Shown: one piece after another, positions 48,107 through 57,357 of the stretch
How positions within the stretch are numbered: the stretch's first letter is position 1
How the letters are laid out: each line of letters starts with the position of its first letter
NCBI RefSeq assembly: GCF_937881195.1
Contig: NZ_CALGFC010000032.1
Span: 1 to 64,000 of the forward strand
DNA length: 64,000 nucleotides
From: an uncultured Methanobrevibacter sp.
GTDB taxonomy: Archaea; Methanobacteriota; Methanobacteria; Methanobacteriales; Methanobacteriaceae
Reading direction: 5' to 3'
Notes under the pieces: model-generated
The model's database searches: none
What the model was told of the DNA's origin: nothing
Seen by the model: the letters and a program-made list of their open reading frames with translations, nothing else
Program-made: the position numbers and the translations under genes

Positions 48107-48116
48107 TTTTATATAA
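48107..48116 (-). promoter_or_regulatory. Putative TATA box of mvhDGAB
   Basis: On the minus strand TTATATAAAA fits the archaeal TATA consensus. Transcription would start near 48083, giving a leader of about 130 bases to mvhD. A second candidate, TATATAAG, lies near 48448-48455. Confidence 0.35.
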
Positions 48117-48169
48117 CTATAATTTATCTATAATAAAGAATTTCATCATATTGAATTTAATCTAATTAC

Positions 48170-48183
48170 ATATACATGTATAT
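48170..48183. promoter_or_regulatory. 14-bp palindrome upstream of mvh
   Basis: ATATACATGTATAT is a perfect palindrome about 55 bp upstream of the candidate mvh TATA box. This is where a dimeric activator or repressor could bind. No known operator is recognised. Confidence 0.35.
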
Positions 48184-48359
48184 TTGAAAAATTAACATCA
48201 AATAAATTAGCTAAAAAGTAATCTAAAGAACATCCTCAAAATAGAAATATATTCCTAAATATTCAATTATAAACACATATCCAAATGAATTATAATCCAT
48301 TTGTTCAATGAATATCCTCTGCATAATCTATTAATGTTGAATTTTAAATGTACCTTAAT

Positions 48360-48369
48360 GAGCTAGCTC
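48360..48369. promoter_or_regulatory. GC-containing palindrome GAGCTAGCTC
   Basis: This perfect 10-bp palindrome stands out in otherwise AT-rich sequence. The flank also has two ATGTAC words (48349 and 48382). Its role is unknown. Confidence 0.3.
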
Positions 48370-49149
48370 AGCGTTACATCAATGTACTGTTAATACATTA
48401 GGAATATAATTAATATAAAGGTTACTTAGAAATCAAAGTCGAAAAACTTATATAGGATATTAAGTTTTAAAAAAGTAATAATAAAATCAATTAAATAAAT
48501 GATTAATATTGTCGAAAAAGAAAAATAAAAGCTTTAAAAAGATTTTAAGATATTTAAAAGATTAAATTAAATTTAAAACTATTATTATAGATTTAAACCA
48601 TGTAATATGACAAAAAGTGATATTTAAAATAATATTAGTAAAAACAAAGCAAATAAAAGTATTGGTTAATAAATAAAATTATTAGTCTCACTTAAAAATA
48701 AAAATAAAAATAATAATAATTTTTATTATAGTATGAAATAATAAATAATTTACAGTATAGTTCATATATGATAAAATAAAATTTTGAAAATTTTTTTATT
48801 AAAGAAAAAATTTTAAATTTTGATAAAGTAAAAAAAATTTTATTAAAATAAATTATTATAATTAATATTACTGCAAGTTAATAATGTAATTATTATAATA
48901 TTAATTTTAATATTAATTTATAATATCATATTTAAAATAATAAATTAACATATTTATAATTTAAAAAATATATTTATAAAATATATAAAAATATTTTATA
49001 ATATATAATAATTTAAAAAAAAGAATTAATAAAATAATTATATTATGTAAATATAACTAAAATTATCAAATGATTATATTATAATTATAATTATAATTAA
49101 AATCAAATAATTAGAAATATAATTAATAAAGATAATAAGGTGGTGAATT

Positions 49150-49917
49150 ATGTTACTTGAAATAAAGGATTTAGCTGTTGAAGTTAGTGGAAAACGTGTT
49201 TTAAAAGATATAGATCTGACTATAAAAGAAGGAGAGACACATGTACTTTTAGGGCCAAATGGGAGTGGAAAAAGCACATTGTTTATGAGTATTCTTGGAT
49301 TTCCAAAATATAAAATTGTAAATGGTAGCATATTTTTTAAAGGAGAAGATATAACTAACTTGAGTACTACTGAACGGGTTAAAAGAGGAGTAGGAGTTAG
49401 TTTTCAAAATCCTCCTGCAATTAGAGGAGTTAATTTGAAAGATCTACTAAAAGTAGAAAGTGGTCAAGATACAAAAGAAGAAAATCTTACTCCTGAAATG
49501 CAATTACTTACAGATAAACTTAAATTTAATGAAGAATTCCTTGAAAGAGATGTTAATCTCGGATTTTCTGGAGGAGAAGTTAAAAGATCAGAAATACTTC
49601 AATTGCTTGCTCAAAAACCAGATTTTACTATGTTTGATGAACCAGATTCTGGCGTTGATATTGAAAATGTTGAATTACTCGCTGAAGAGATAAATGTACT
49701 ACTTGACAAAGATAAAAAGCCAGGACAAAGAATGAGGTCCGGATTGCTTATCACTCATTTAGGCTACATACTTAATTTTGTTGGGGCAGATATGGCCCAT
49801 GTATTAATGGATGGTAAAATTGCCTGTTCTGGAAACCCTGATGAAATTTTACATGACATACGAAAAGAAGGATTTAAAGGATGTGTTGAGTGTGCGAAAT
49901 GTATTACAAAAAGCTGA
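49150..49917 (+). CDS. sufC: Fe-S assembly ABC ATPase SmsC/SufC
   Basis: The soluble ATPase works with the SufB-like scaffold encoded next to build iron-sulfur clusters. In methanogens this two-gene set is the minimal SMS/SUF system. The 255-residue protein shows Walker A GPNGSGKST (about 36-44), the signature LGFSGGEVKRSEILQLLAQKP, Walker B DFTMFDEPDSGVDIENVELL and the switch His in LLITHLGYIL. It ends with an extra GCVECAKC cysteine cluster. GGTGGTGA precedes the ATG. The scaffold gene overlaps its end by about 26 bp. Confidence 0.93.
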   Translation: MLLEIKDLAVEVSGKRVLKDIDLTIKEGETHVLLGPNGSGKSTLFMSILGFPKYKIVNGSIFFKGEDITNLSTTERVKRGVGVSFQNPPAIRGVNLKDLLKVESGQDTKEENLTPEMQLLTDKLKFNEEFLERDVNLGFSGGEVKRSEILQLLAQKPDFTMFDEPDSGVDIENVELLAEEINVLLDKDKKPGQRMRSGLLITHLGYILNFVGADMAHVLMDGKIACSGNPDEILHDIRKEGFKGCVECAKCITKS

Positions 49918-51124
49918 AAAGGCTAAAGATAAAAAAGCAACTATTGGATCCGATATTGACATGGATGAATTTACAAAAGAAGATAAAGAAGAACATGAAA
50001 ACGTAGATAGTATCCAAGATGTTCCAAAAAAAGTAAAAGAAACTCTTCTCAAAGTAGGAGTAGATACCTCTGAAAATGAGCGAGCAGGATCTTTCCTTCA
50101 GATGGATCAAAGTAATATTTATTCAAACTCAATTTCAGATTCCATAGAATTAATGAATCTTGAAACTGCACTTAATAAATATAACTGGTTAGATCAATAT
50201 TTGTGGAATGTTGTATCCCCTGATGCAGATAAATATACTGCTCAAACCGCCCTTAGAGAACATGAAGAAGGAACAAGAAGTGGATATTTTATAAGGTCTT
50301 TACCTGGAACCAAAGAAGTTTTCCCTATGCAAGCATGTATGTTTATTGGTGATGAAACAGTTATGCAAACAGCACATAATATAATAATTGCTGAAGAAAA
50401 TTCAGAACTACATGTTATTACTGGATGTGCAACTGGAGAAGATGTTTCTTCTGCACTTCATGTTGGAGTTTCAGAGTTTTATTTAAAACCAGGAGCAAAA
50501 ATAACATTTACAATGGTTCATAATTGGGCAGAACAGGTCGAAGTAAGACCTAGAACCGGTATAAAAATTGATGATGATGGTACTTTTATAAATAATTATA
50601 TATTAACAAGCCCTGTTAAAACAATACAATCTTATCCAACTGCATATTGTTCAGGTAAAAATTCAAAAGCAATATTTCAGAGCATACAAAGTGGACAAAA
50701 GGATTCTATTATTGATGTAGGTTCAAGGGTTTATTTAAATGGAAAAGGTTCTGCTGCAGAAGTCATATCTAGAGCCGTTTCTAATGATGAATCAAAAATT
50801 TATTCAAGAGGACACTTAGCAGGAACTGTTCCAGGAGTTAAAGGACATCTTGAATGTCATGGACTAGTCCTTTCAGATGATTCCATGATTTATGCTGTTC
50901 CAGAACTTGAAGCAAGTGCTGCAAATCTTGAAATGTCCCATGAAGCAGCTGTTGGAAAAATTGATGAAGAAGAAATATATTATCTTACATCAAGAGGCCT
51001 TACTGAAGAAGAAGCAACTTCTATGATTGTTAGAGGTTTTTTAAGTATGGATATAACTGGTCTTCCACCAGAATTAGCTAATGAAACCAAAAGAATGATT
51101 GATATGAGTTTAGAAGGTATGTGA
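49892..51124 (+). CDS. sufB: SufB/SufD family Fe-S scaffold (SmsB)
   Basis: This is the scaffold partner of the preceding ATPase. The protein has the parallel beta-helix core of the SufB family: EENSELHVITGCATGEDVSSALHVG, KITFTMVHNWAEQVEVRPRTGI, CSGKNSKAIFQSIQSGQKDSI, GHLAGTVPGVKGHLECHGLVL, and the C-terminal LEMSHEAAVGKIDEEEIYYLTSRGLTEEEA. It lacks an ATG start: I placed it at GTG 49892, with a TTG at 49886 and a GTG at 49883 as alternatives, all inside the end of the ATPase gene. The overlap suggests translational coupling. Essential for hydrogenase and Hdr clusters. Confidence 0.9.
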   Translation: MRNVLQKAEKAKDKKATIGSDIDMDEFTKEDKEEHENVDSIQDVPKKVKETLLKVGVDTSENERAGSFLQMDQSNIYSNSISDSIELMNLETALNKYNWLDQYLWNVVSPDADKYTAQTALREHEEGTRSGYFIRSLPGTKEVFPMQACMFIGDETVMQTAHNIIIAEENSELHVITGCATGEDVSSALHVGVSEFYLKPGAKITFTMVHNWAEQVEVRPRTGIKIDDDGTFINNYILTSPVKTIQSYPTAYCSGKNSKAIFQSIQSGQKDSIIDVGSRVYLNGKGSAAEVISRAVSNDESKIYSRGHLAGTVPGVKGHLECHGLVLSDDSMIYAVPELEASAANLEMSHEAAVGKIDEEEIYYLTSRGLTEEEATSMIVRGFLSMDITGLPPELANETKRMIDMSLEGM

Positions 51125-51942
51125 AACACTACCTTTTTCTCAACACCTATAAATTATAAAATTTTTTTAAATTGAGAAGATATTAAATAATTTAATTTTT
51201 AAATCTTTCTGAAATTAATATAATTCTAAATCTATCTTAAAATAATCTAATTCTAAATATATCTTAAAATAAAATAATTATAATCCTATCTAAAAGTAAA
51301 TTTAAAGATATACACTAAAAATATTATATAAATAAAATAAGATGGGAATTATTAAATTATTAATCAATATAATAGTATTATTAAATAAGTATAATACAAT
51401 TATTAACAAAATATTTATACTATTAAAAATAAAATATATTATATTAAATTTTATTAAAATTAGAAAAAATATTAATTCATACTATTAATTTAATACTATT
51501 GATTTTTTAACTATTAATTTTTTACATTATTAAGTATTATGGTAATATCTATCAACTATTAGGACACATATTATTAATCGAGATATATTTTATTATACAA
51601 AAAAAACATATTATTGTACTTTATTTTAAACAAATTATTTTTATTTGAAAGAGTTTATAAGTTATAAAGAGTATTATAATATAAGAATTTTTATTAAAAA
51701 TTCATCAACAATAATTTATTTTAACATATCAATTAAATTTTAAGATATGGCCTTTATCGTAACATATTATTTATAAATTAAAGTATATTATTTGTTTATA
51801 TTATAATTTTGCTAATATTTAATTTTAATATATTAAATTTTTTGAATAAAAGATAAATAATACAATATTAAGATGAAATATAAGATTAAAATATTAAATA
51901 ACTAGTTACCATTTAAAAATTATCTTATTGAAGAGGAATAAA
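51125..51942. other. Gene-free AT-rich region before hdrC
   Basis: No ORF or RNA is visible in 818 bp. Short palindromic words and poly-A/T runs dominate. A GAAGAGG site at 51930-51936 precedes the hdrC ATG. The promoter for the hdrCBA genes must lie here, but no TATA choice is secure. Confidence 0.5.
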
Positions 51943-52524
51943 ATGGAAACCATAAAAATAGATGAAAACCCATTAGAGTTAGCTGAAAAAATTGTAGAGG
52001 ATATTAAATTTTCTAAAGATAGAGGGCTTTTAAAATGTGTACAGTGCGGAATGTGTACTTCAATGTGTCCTGGAGCTAGAAACTCTGAATATAATCCTAG
52101 AACGATGATTGAAAAGGTTCTTGAAGGGGATGAATCAATAATTTATGATGAAACAATCTGGAATTGTTTTTATTGTTATACTTGTCATAGTATTTGTCCT
52201 GTTGGGAATAGTGCATGTGAAGTTAACCAAATACTTAGACAAATAGCCATATCGAAAGGAATAGCAAATGAAAAAGTAAAACCATTTGCAGGTTTTGTTG
52301 ATTTAATGATGGACTTAGGTCTTGGAGGTATCCCTGATAATTTCCACTCAGACTTAAAAAGAGATGTTGGTGAAGAATGGGAAGAAAAAAACCTAAATTT
52401 AAATGATATAAGGGAACAATTAGGTCTTAAACCACTTGAAATGCCAGAAGAATCAAAAAATGAAATAAAGGCTCTTTTAAAACAGACTGGCCTTGACAAA
52501 AGAGCTAAAAAAGTTAGAAAATGA
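51943..52524 (+). CDS. hdrC: Heterodisulfide reductase subunit C, divergent paralogue
   Basis: HdrC is the small [4Fe-4S] subunit that passes electrons from HdrA to HdrB. The 193-residue protein has two cysteine motifs: CVQCGMCTSMCPGA (about residues 34-47) and CFYCYTCHSICPVGNSAC (about 70-87). The C-terminal LLKQTGLDKRAKK parallels the canonical IIKATGFD end. Compared with the usual Methanobacteriales HdrC it has a different N-terminus and motif spacing, so it looks like a second, divergent set. I chose the ATG at 51943 after AAGAGG. hdrB follows 46 bp later. Confidence 0.87.
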   Translation: METIKIDENPLELAEKIVEDIKFSKDRGLLKCVQCGMCTSMCPGARNSEYNPRTMIEKVLEGDESIIYDETIWNCFYCYTCHSICPVGNSACEVNQILRQIAISKGIANEKVKPFAGFVDLMMDLGLGGIPDNFHSDLKRDVGEEWEEKNLNLNDIREQLGLKPLEMPEESKNEIKALLKQTGLDKRAKKVRK

Positions 52525-52570
52525 TTTAAAAATAAAATAATATGTTAATAAACTTATAGAAGGTAAATAT

Positions 52571-53548
52571 ATGCGAAAAATACCTGATAAAAATATTATG
52601 CTCTTTAAAAGTTGTTTAATAAACGGAGAGTACCCCGGAATTGAATCTTCAACAAAATATGTTTTTGATAAAATAGGTGTCGAATATATTGTTGATGATA
52701 GGCAATCTTGTTGTACTGGTCTTGGTCATTATTCTGATATTTATGATCAACTTTCAACAACAGTTATTGGAGGAAGAAACTTCAGCATAGCCAAAAAAAC
52801 TAATCATACTAATATAGTGATGATGTGCTCTACTTGTTATGCAATTCATAAAAAAGTAGCTAAACTATTAAATAATAACATAGAAGTTAGAGATAAAGTA
52901 AATAATATTTATGATGAAACTGGTTTAGATGAAATGAAATATGAAGAAGGAACAGTTGACTCTTCAAAAAATATATTTCATGTAGTAGATATTCTATTTG
53001 ATAAAAAAGATGAAATTGCTAAAAATATAAAAATAGACTTATCTGGATTTAGAATAGCTACTCATCCTGCATGTCATTATTGTAAAGTCCAATATGAAGA
53101 TGTTACTGAAGGTTTTAGAGATCCAAAGATCTTAGATGAAATTCTAAAAAGTTGTGGAATAGAAACAATTGGTTGGTATGACCATAAAAGATCTACTTGT
53201 GGAGCCGGTTTCAGGCAAAGATTTGTTAATCGAGACCTTTCTATGAAGGTTACATCTGAAAAATTAACATCATTAAAAAATGAAAATGTAGATATTCTAG
53301 TTCATATGTGTCCAAATTGCCAAATGCAGTTTGATAGGTATCAACCATTTATTGAAAAAGATTTAAATCTTGATTTTAAAATGTTACACTTAAATATATG
53401 TCAGTTAATAGCATTTGCAATGGGTTCAGACCCCTACAAAGTAATGGGAATCCAAACACACACAGTCCCGATTGAACCTTTAATTGAAAAAGTGGAAAAA
53501 AATCTAACAAATGAAATAAAAAAAGTTAAAACCACTAATAAAGCTTAA
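52571..53548 (+). CDS. hdrB: Heterodisulfide reductase subunit B, divergent paralogue
   Basis: HdrB carries two noncubane [4Fe-4S] clusters in CCG domains that reduce CoM-S-S-CoB. The 325-residue protein keeps the first domain: SCLINGEYPGIESS, SCCTGLGHYSD and MCSTC. In the second domain PACHYC gains a Cys, while the usual CCGAGG reads STCGAGF, so the first Cys of the pair is lost; MCPNCQMQF is kept. This departs from the canonical family. It lies between hdrC and hdrA in one direction, AAGGT before the ATG. Substrate may differ from the canonical enzyme. Confidence 0.85.
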   Translation: MRKIPDKNIMLFKSCLINGEYPGIESSTKYVFDKIGVEYIVDDRQSCCTGLGHYSDIYDQLSTTVIGGRNFSIAKKTNHTNIVMMCSTCYAIHKKVAKLLNNNIEVRDKVNNIYDETGLDEMKYEEGTVDSSKNIFHVVDILFDKKDEIAKNIKIDLSGFRIATHPACHYCKVQYEDVTEGFRDPKILDEILKSCGIETIGWYDHKRSTCGAGFRQRFVNRDLSMKVTSEKLTSLKNENVDILVHMCPNCQMQFDRYQPFIEKDLNLDFKMLHLNICQLIAFAMGSDPYKVMGIQTHTVPIEPLIEKVEKNLTNEIKKVKTTNKA

Positions 53549-53756
53549 TTTAGTAATTTGGAATTATTAATTTAATTTATTAATTATTATAATTAATTAA
53601 TGATATTATGGTTTTAGATTATTGTTAGTTCTTAAAATTTATTAAATTATAGTATTAAATTGTATTATTAAATTGTATTATTAAATTGTATTATTAAATC
53701 AGAATTATATATGTCATAATATTAATATATTAAAATTATAATTATAAGGGATTAAA

Positions 53757-56093
53757 ATGTATAATAAAATAACCCCAAATTCTCAAAAATCAGATCTCCG
53801 TGTTGGAGTATTCATTTGCAGATGTGGTGGAAACATCTCAGATATTGTTGATATTGAAAGGCTTAAAAATTCAATTGATGCAGATGTAATTGAAGAATTT
53901 GAAAATCTGTGTTCATTGAATGGGAGAAAAATAATTAGGGATAATATTGTCAACAACGATTTAGATCGTGTCGTAATTGCATCATGCTCACCCATAACTC
54001 ATGAAAAAACTTTTCAAGATTATATACAGCCATTAAATCCTTATCTAATGGATATGGCTAATTTACGTGAACAATGTTCTTGGGTCCACAATGATATAGA
54101 AAAAGCAACAGATAAAGCAATTACACTTGTAAATGCATCAATCGAAAAAGTAAAACAATCACAAGCTGTTGACCCTATTCTTTGTCAAACTCCAGAAAGT
54201 GCCGCAGTTATTGGAGGAGGAATATCAGGAATAAGTGCTGCACTATCATTAGCTAAACAAGGAGTTAAAACATATCTAATCGAAAAGAAACCCTCAATTG
54301 GAGGAAATATGGTAAAAATTGGCAAAGTTTTCTCTCCAGTTAAATTAGCAGAAGAATGTGGAATGTGTTTACTTAACCCCATAATGAATGAAACAGTTTG
54401 GCATGAAAATATAGAAATACTAACTAATACTAAAGTTTTAAACACAGAAAGAAGAGCTGGAAATTTCAATATTCTACTTGAAAGCAATCCACGATATGTT
54501 GATGAAGATAAATGTATTTCTTGTGGCAAATGTATTGAAGAATGTCCTGTTGAAGTTCCAAACATATGGGATGACGGACTTTCAATGAGAAAAGCCATTT
54601 ATAAACCATTTTCACAAAGTTATCCTGATGCATATACAATAGATATGGAAAATTGTGAAAAATGTGGAAAATGTATGAGAAAATGTCCAATGGATGCCAT
54701 TTATCTGAAAGGAGAAAAAGAAGTAATTCCACTAAATGTTGGAGCAGTTATATTAGCTACAGGACATAAAACCTTTGATCCTGAACTTCGACCAGAATAT
54801 GGATATGGTAGATATGAAGATGTTATAACCCAAAGTGAACTTGGGCGTATTATGGGAGTCAATGGTCCAACTAAAGGTAAACTGAAAATGTTATCTAAAG
54901 AAGAAGTTCCAAGAAGAGTTGTCATGATACAATGTGTAGGTTCAAGAGATGAAAAACCAGATGGGCATAAATATTGTTCCAAAGTATGCTGTATGGTAGC
55001 TTTAAAAAATGCAAATATAATCAAACATAAATATCCAGATACTGATGTTATAATATGTTATACTGATATGCGTACCCCAGGAATGTACGAAAAATACTAC
55101 AAACATGGACAAGAAAATGGAATAAGATTGTTAAGAGGTAGACCGGGTGAAGTAAATAAAAAAGGAGATTCATTAGTAGTTAGAGTAGAAGATACTCTTC
55201 AAAAAAAATTTACTGAAATTGAAACTGATATGGTTGTTTTATCAACTGCAATGGAACCATCTACTGGAAGTCAAGAAATAGCAGAAATAATGGATGTTGG
55301 ACTAACAGAAGATATGTTTATTAAAGAAACACATCCAAAAATAAAACCTGTTACTACTGATGTTAAAGGAGCTTATGTTTGTGGAAGTGCACAGGGTCCT
55401 AAAGATATCACCGACAGCATAATGCAAGCCCATGCAGCTGCTTCTAAAGTTGCAGAAATAATGAATGATGGACTTGAAATAGAACCATTTGTTGCAGAAA
55501 TAGATGATGAAAGATGTAATTTATGTGAAGACTGTATTTCTATATGTAAATACAAAGCCATGTCTATTAAAGATGATAAAATTTACATAGACCCTATGTC
55601 TTGTTCAGGATGTGGAAAATGTTTGACTGTTTGTAAACCTAAAGCAATAAATATACATGGAAATATTGATGAAAAAATATTTGCAACTATATCTGGAATG
55701 TTAAAAGACAAAAAAGAAGGGGAAAAAAGAATTCTTGTATTCCTTGATCAAGTAGGTTATACCGCAGCAGATAATATAGGAGTTAATAGAGTAGATTATC
55801 CAGAATCAATATATATAATCAAAATTCATTCAGTAAATAGAGTAATGCCAAAACATATTATTTATGCTCTTGAAAATGGTGCTGATGGAGTATTTATTGG
55901 AGAATATCCTGGAGATCTAATGTATCAAGAAGTAGAAAATAAAATGAACCAAATAAGAGAAGAAATAAAAGAACATGGAATGGATCCAGAAAGACTTCAA
56001 TTTTCAAATGTTTACATACCTTATTTCAGAGGACTTGCAAATAAATTTAAAGAGTTTGATGAAAAAATTGAAAGTATAAATGAAGAAGCATAA
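53757..56093 (+). CDS. hdrA: Heterodisulfide reductase subunit A with C-terminal MvhD-like domain
   Basis: HdrA is the flavin-based electron-bifurcating subunit. The 778-residue protein has an N-terminal domain (CRCGGNI, VVIASCSPITHE), a FAD-binding thioredoxin-reductase-like domain beginning AAVIGGGISGISAALSLAKQG (about residue 149), an inserted 2[4Fe-4S] ferredoxin (CISCGKCIEECP and CEKCGKCMRKCP, about 250-310) and a C-terminal ferredoxin (CNLCEDCISICK and CSGCGKCLTVCK, about 583-628). From about 655 it adds a domain with the fold pattern of MvhD but no cysteines. Usual Methanobacteriales HdrA ends near residue 660, so this is a longer type. AAGGGA precedes the ATG. Confidence 0.9.
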   Translation: MYNKITPNSQKSDLRVGVFICRCGGNISDIVDIERLKNSIDADVIEEFENLCSLNGRKIIRDNIVNNDLDRVVIASCSPITHEKTFQDYIQPLNPYLMDMANLREQCSWVHNDIEKATDKAITLVNASIEKVKQSQAVDPILCQTPESAAVIGGGISGISAALSLAKQGVKTYLIEKKPSIGGNMVKIGKVFSPVKLAEECGMCLLNPIMNETVWHENIEILTNTKVLNTERRAGNFNILLESNPRYVDEDKCISCGKCIEECPVEVPNIWDDGLSMRKAIYKPFSQSYPDAYTIDMENCEKCGKCMRKCPMDAIYLKGEKEVIPLNVGAVILATGHKTFDPELRPEYGYGRYEDVITQSELGRIMGVNGPTKGKLKMLSKEEVPRRVVMIQCVGSRDEKPDGHKYCSKVCCMVALKNANIIKHKYPDTDVIICYTDMRTPGMYEKYYKHGQENGIRLLRGRPGEVNKKGDSLVVRVEDTLQKKFTEIETDMVVLSTAMEPSTGSQEIAEIMDVGLTEDMFIKETHPKIKPVTTDVKGAYVCGSAQGPKDITDSIMQAHAAASKVAEIMNDGLEIEPFVAEIDDERCNLCEDCISICKYKAMSIKDDKIYIDPMSCSGCGKCLTVCKPKAINIHGNIDEKIFATISGMLKDKKEGEKRILVFLDQVGYTAADNIGVNRVDYPESIYIIKIHSVNRVMPKHIIYALENGADGVFIGEYPGDLMYQEVENKMNQIREEIKEHGMDPERLQFSNVYIPYFRGLANKFKEFDEKIESINEEA

Positions 56094-56350
56094 TAACAAA
56101 AAATAAAACAAAATAATTAAAAAAAGTTAGAAATAATAATTTATCATTTAAAATGAAAAAAATATACAAATTAATAAAATGAAAAGTATGTAAATTAATA
56201 AAATGAAAGGATAGAAAATATTTTAAAAAAATGAGAATTTTATAAAACTAATAAACTTTTAAAAATTGGACAGAATTTAACTTAAAAAATAATTGTAATA
56301 AATTAAATAATGATAAATTTTTAATTATGAAATAAATAAAATAATTACAA

Positions 56351-56617
56351 TTATTCTGTAACTATTATAAATTCTCCAACTTTTTCAACTTTTGCAAAAG
56401 GAACTAACAACAAATCCCCATTCCTTTTAGCACCTTTAACATGAATATTTCTACCCTGTTCTACTTTTATAGCTATATCAACAATTTTACCACTTTTTTC
56501 ATTGATAATGAGTTCATCTAGAGAACCAAGAATACGAGCATTATTTGTTGCAACTTGATATCCTTTGACCTCACTCCATAATTTCTCTTCCTTTTTAGGG
56601 ATGTTTTTATTTTCCAT
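56351..56617 (-). CDS. PRC-barrel domain protein
   Basis: The 88-residue protein is a single PRC-barrel: SEVKGYQVATNNARILGSLDELIINEKSGKIVDIAIKVEQG, ending LLVPFAKVEKVGEFIIV. Such small barrels bind proteins or RNA in photosynthetic, ribosome-maturation and other settings; archaeal stand-alone copies have no assigned role. GGTGA precedes the ATG. CobY lies 66 bp upstream in the same direction and may share its transcript. Confidence 0.8.
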   Translation of the reverse strand: MENKNIPKKEEKLWSEVKGYQVATNNARILGSLDELIINEKSGKIVDIAIKVEQGRNIHVKGAKRNGDLLLVPFAKVEKVGEFIIVTE

Positions 56618-56683
56618 TATTTCACCATTAAATTTATTATATCCTCTATAGTTTATATAGTTTAGCTTTTATTGATTAATATC

Positions 56684-57286
56684 TCATATCTGATTATTCT
56701 CAAATAAGAAATAGGCTAATTTAGCATCACCAGTAGTGTTTATATTTAAAGCTAGTTCAATTTTAGGAATAATTAATTTATACTCATTTTGAACTTCATT
56801 TCGACTTAATAAAATATTTAAACCTGATGGAACTAAATCATCGATTATAAAAGAAGGTTTAATCCCATACTTATTAAAAATAGATAAAGGAACAAAAACA
56901 GACAGAGCATCAAAATTATTTTTTATATATTCTCCTATAACATAATCAATAATTTCTGTAGAGATAAAAGGCAAATCAGCATTTATAAATAATAATATAT
57001 CTTCTTTAGATAATTTTTCAAAATATGATAGTATAAAAGATAAATCTTCCAAATATCCATTTCCTGGTGTTTTTAAACAATTAAAAGAATTTTTAGAGAG
57101 ATATTTCTTGGTTTTGGGAGTATTTGGGCTTACTGCTATAATAATATCCTCAACATATATAGAATTCTCTAGATTAGCTAAAACATGGTCAATTAAAGGC
57201 TTATCATAAATTTTAAAAAGAGGTTTTTCAGAATTCAAATTCATTCTTTTACCTTTACCTCCTGCCATTAATACTGCTTTTATCAT
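56684..57286 (-). CDS. cobY: GTP:adenosylcobinamide-phosphate guanylyltransferase CobY
   Basis: CobY activates adenosylcobinamide phosphate with GTP in archaea, in place of bacterial CobU. The 200-residue protein has the nucleotidyltransferase motif IKAVLMAGGKGKRMNLNSEKPLFKIYDKPLIDHV, KTPGNGYLEDLSFIL, and the metal-binding FINADLPFIS. Length fits CobY better than larger sugar nucleotidyltransferases, and the genome also has CobS and a CbiS-like protein, which supports this call. AGGGT precedes the ATG. A MobA-like role is a less likely alternative. Confidence 0.85.
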   Translation of the reverse strand: MIKAVLMAGGKGKRMNLNSEKPLFKIYDKPLIDHVLANLENSIYVEDIIIAVSPNTPKTKKYLSKNSFNCLKTPGNGYLEDLSFILSYFEKLSKEDILLFINADLPFISTEIIDYVIGEYIKNNFDALSVFVPLSIFNKYGIKPSFIIDDLVPSGLNILLSRNEVQNEYKLIIPKIELALNINTTGDAKLAYFLFENNQI

Positions 57287-57357
57287 TATAACCCTAATAA
57301 GTTCTTATTATAGAAAAAAATAATTATTTAAATAATTTAAATAGAAAATAAAAATAT

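Larger units (their letters stand above)
47952..49149. other. Divergent regulatory region between mvh and smsC
   Basis: About 1.2 kb without a credible gene lies between the divergent mvhDGAB and smsCB operons. It holds two perfect palindromes, ATATACATGTATAT (48170-48183) and GAGCTAGCTC (48360-48369), and TATA-like words such as 48107-48116. The middle third is richer in G and C than the flanks. Confidence 0.6.

Noticed and set aside
48360..48425. tRNA-like pieces: TAGCTCAG and an anticodon-arm-like ATGTA-CTGTTAA-TACAT with GTT anticodon
   Set aside because: There is no matching D-stem, no T-arm (GGTTCRA) and no acceptor stem, so the resemblance to tRNA-Asn is treated as chance.
53757..56093. 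Selenocysteine in HdrA or the hydrogenase
   Set aside because: No in-frame UGA was seen; the relevant positions in HdrA and MvhA are ordinary Cys codons.
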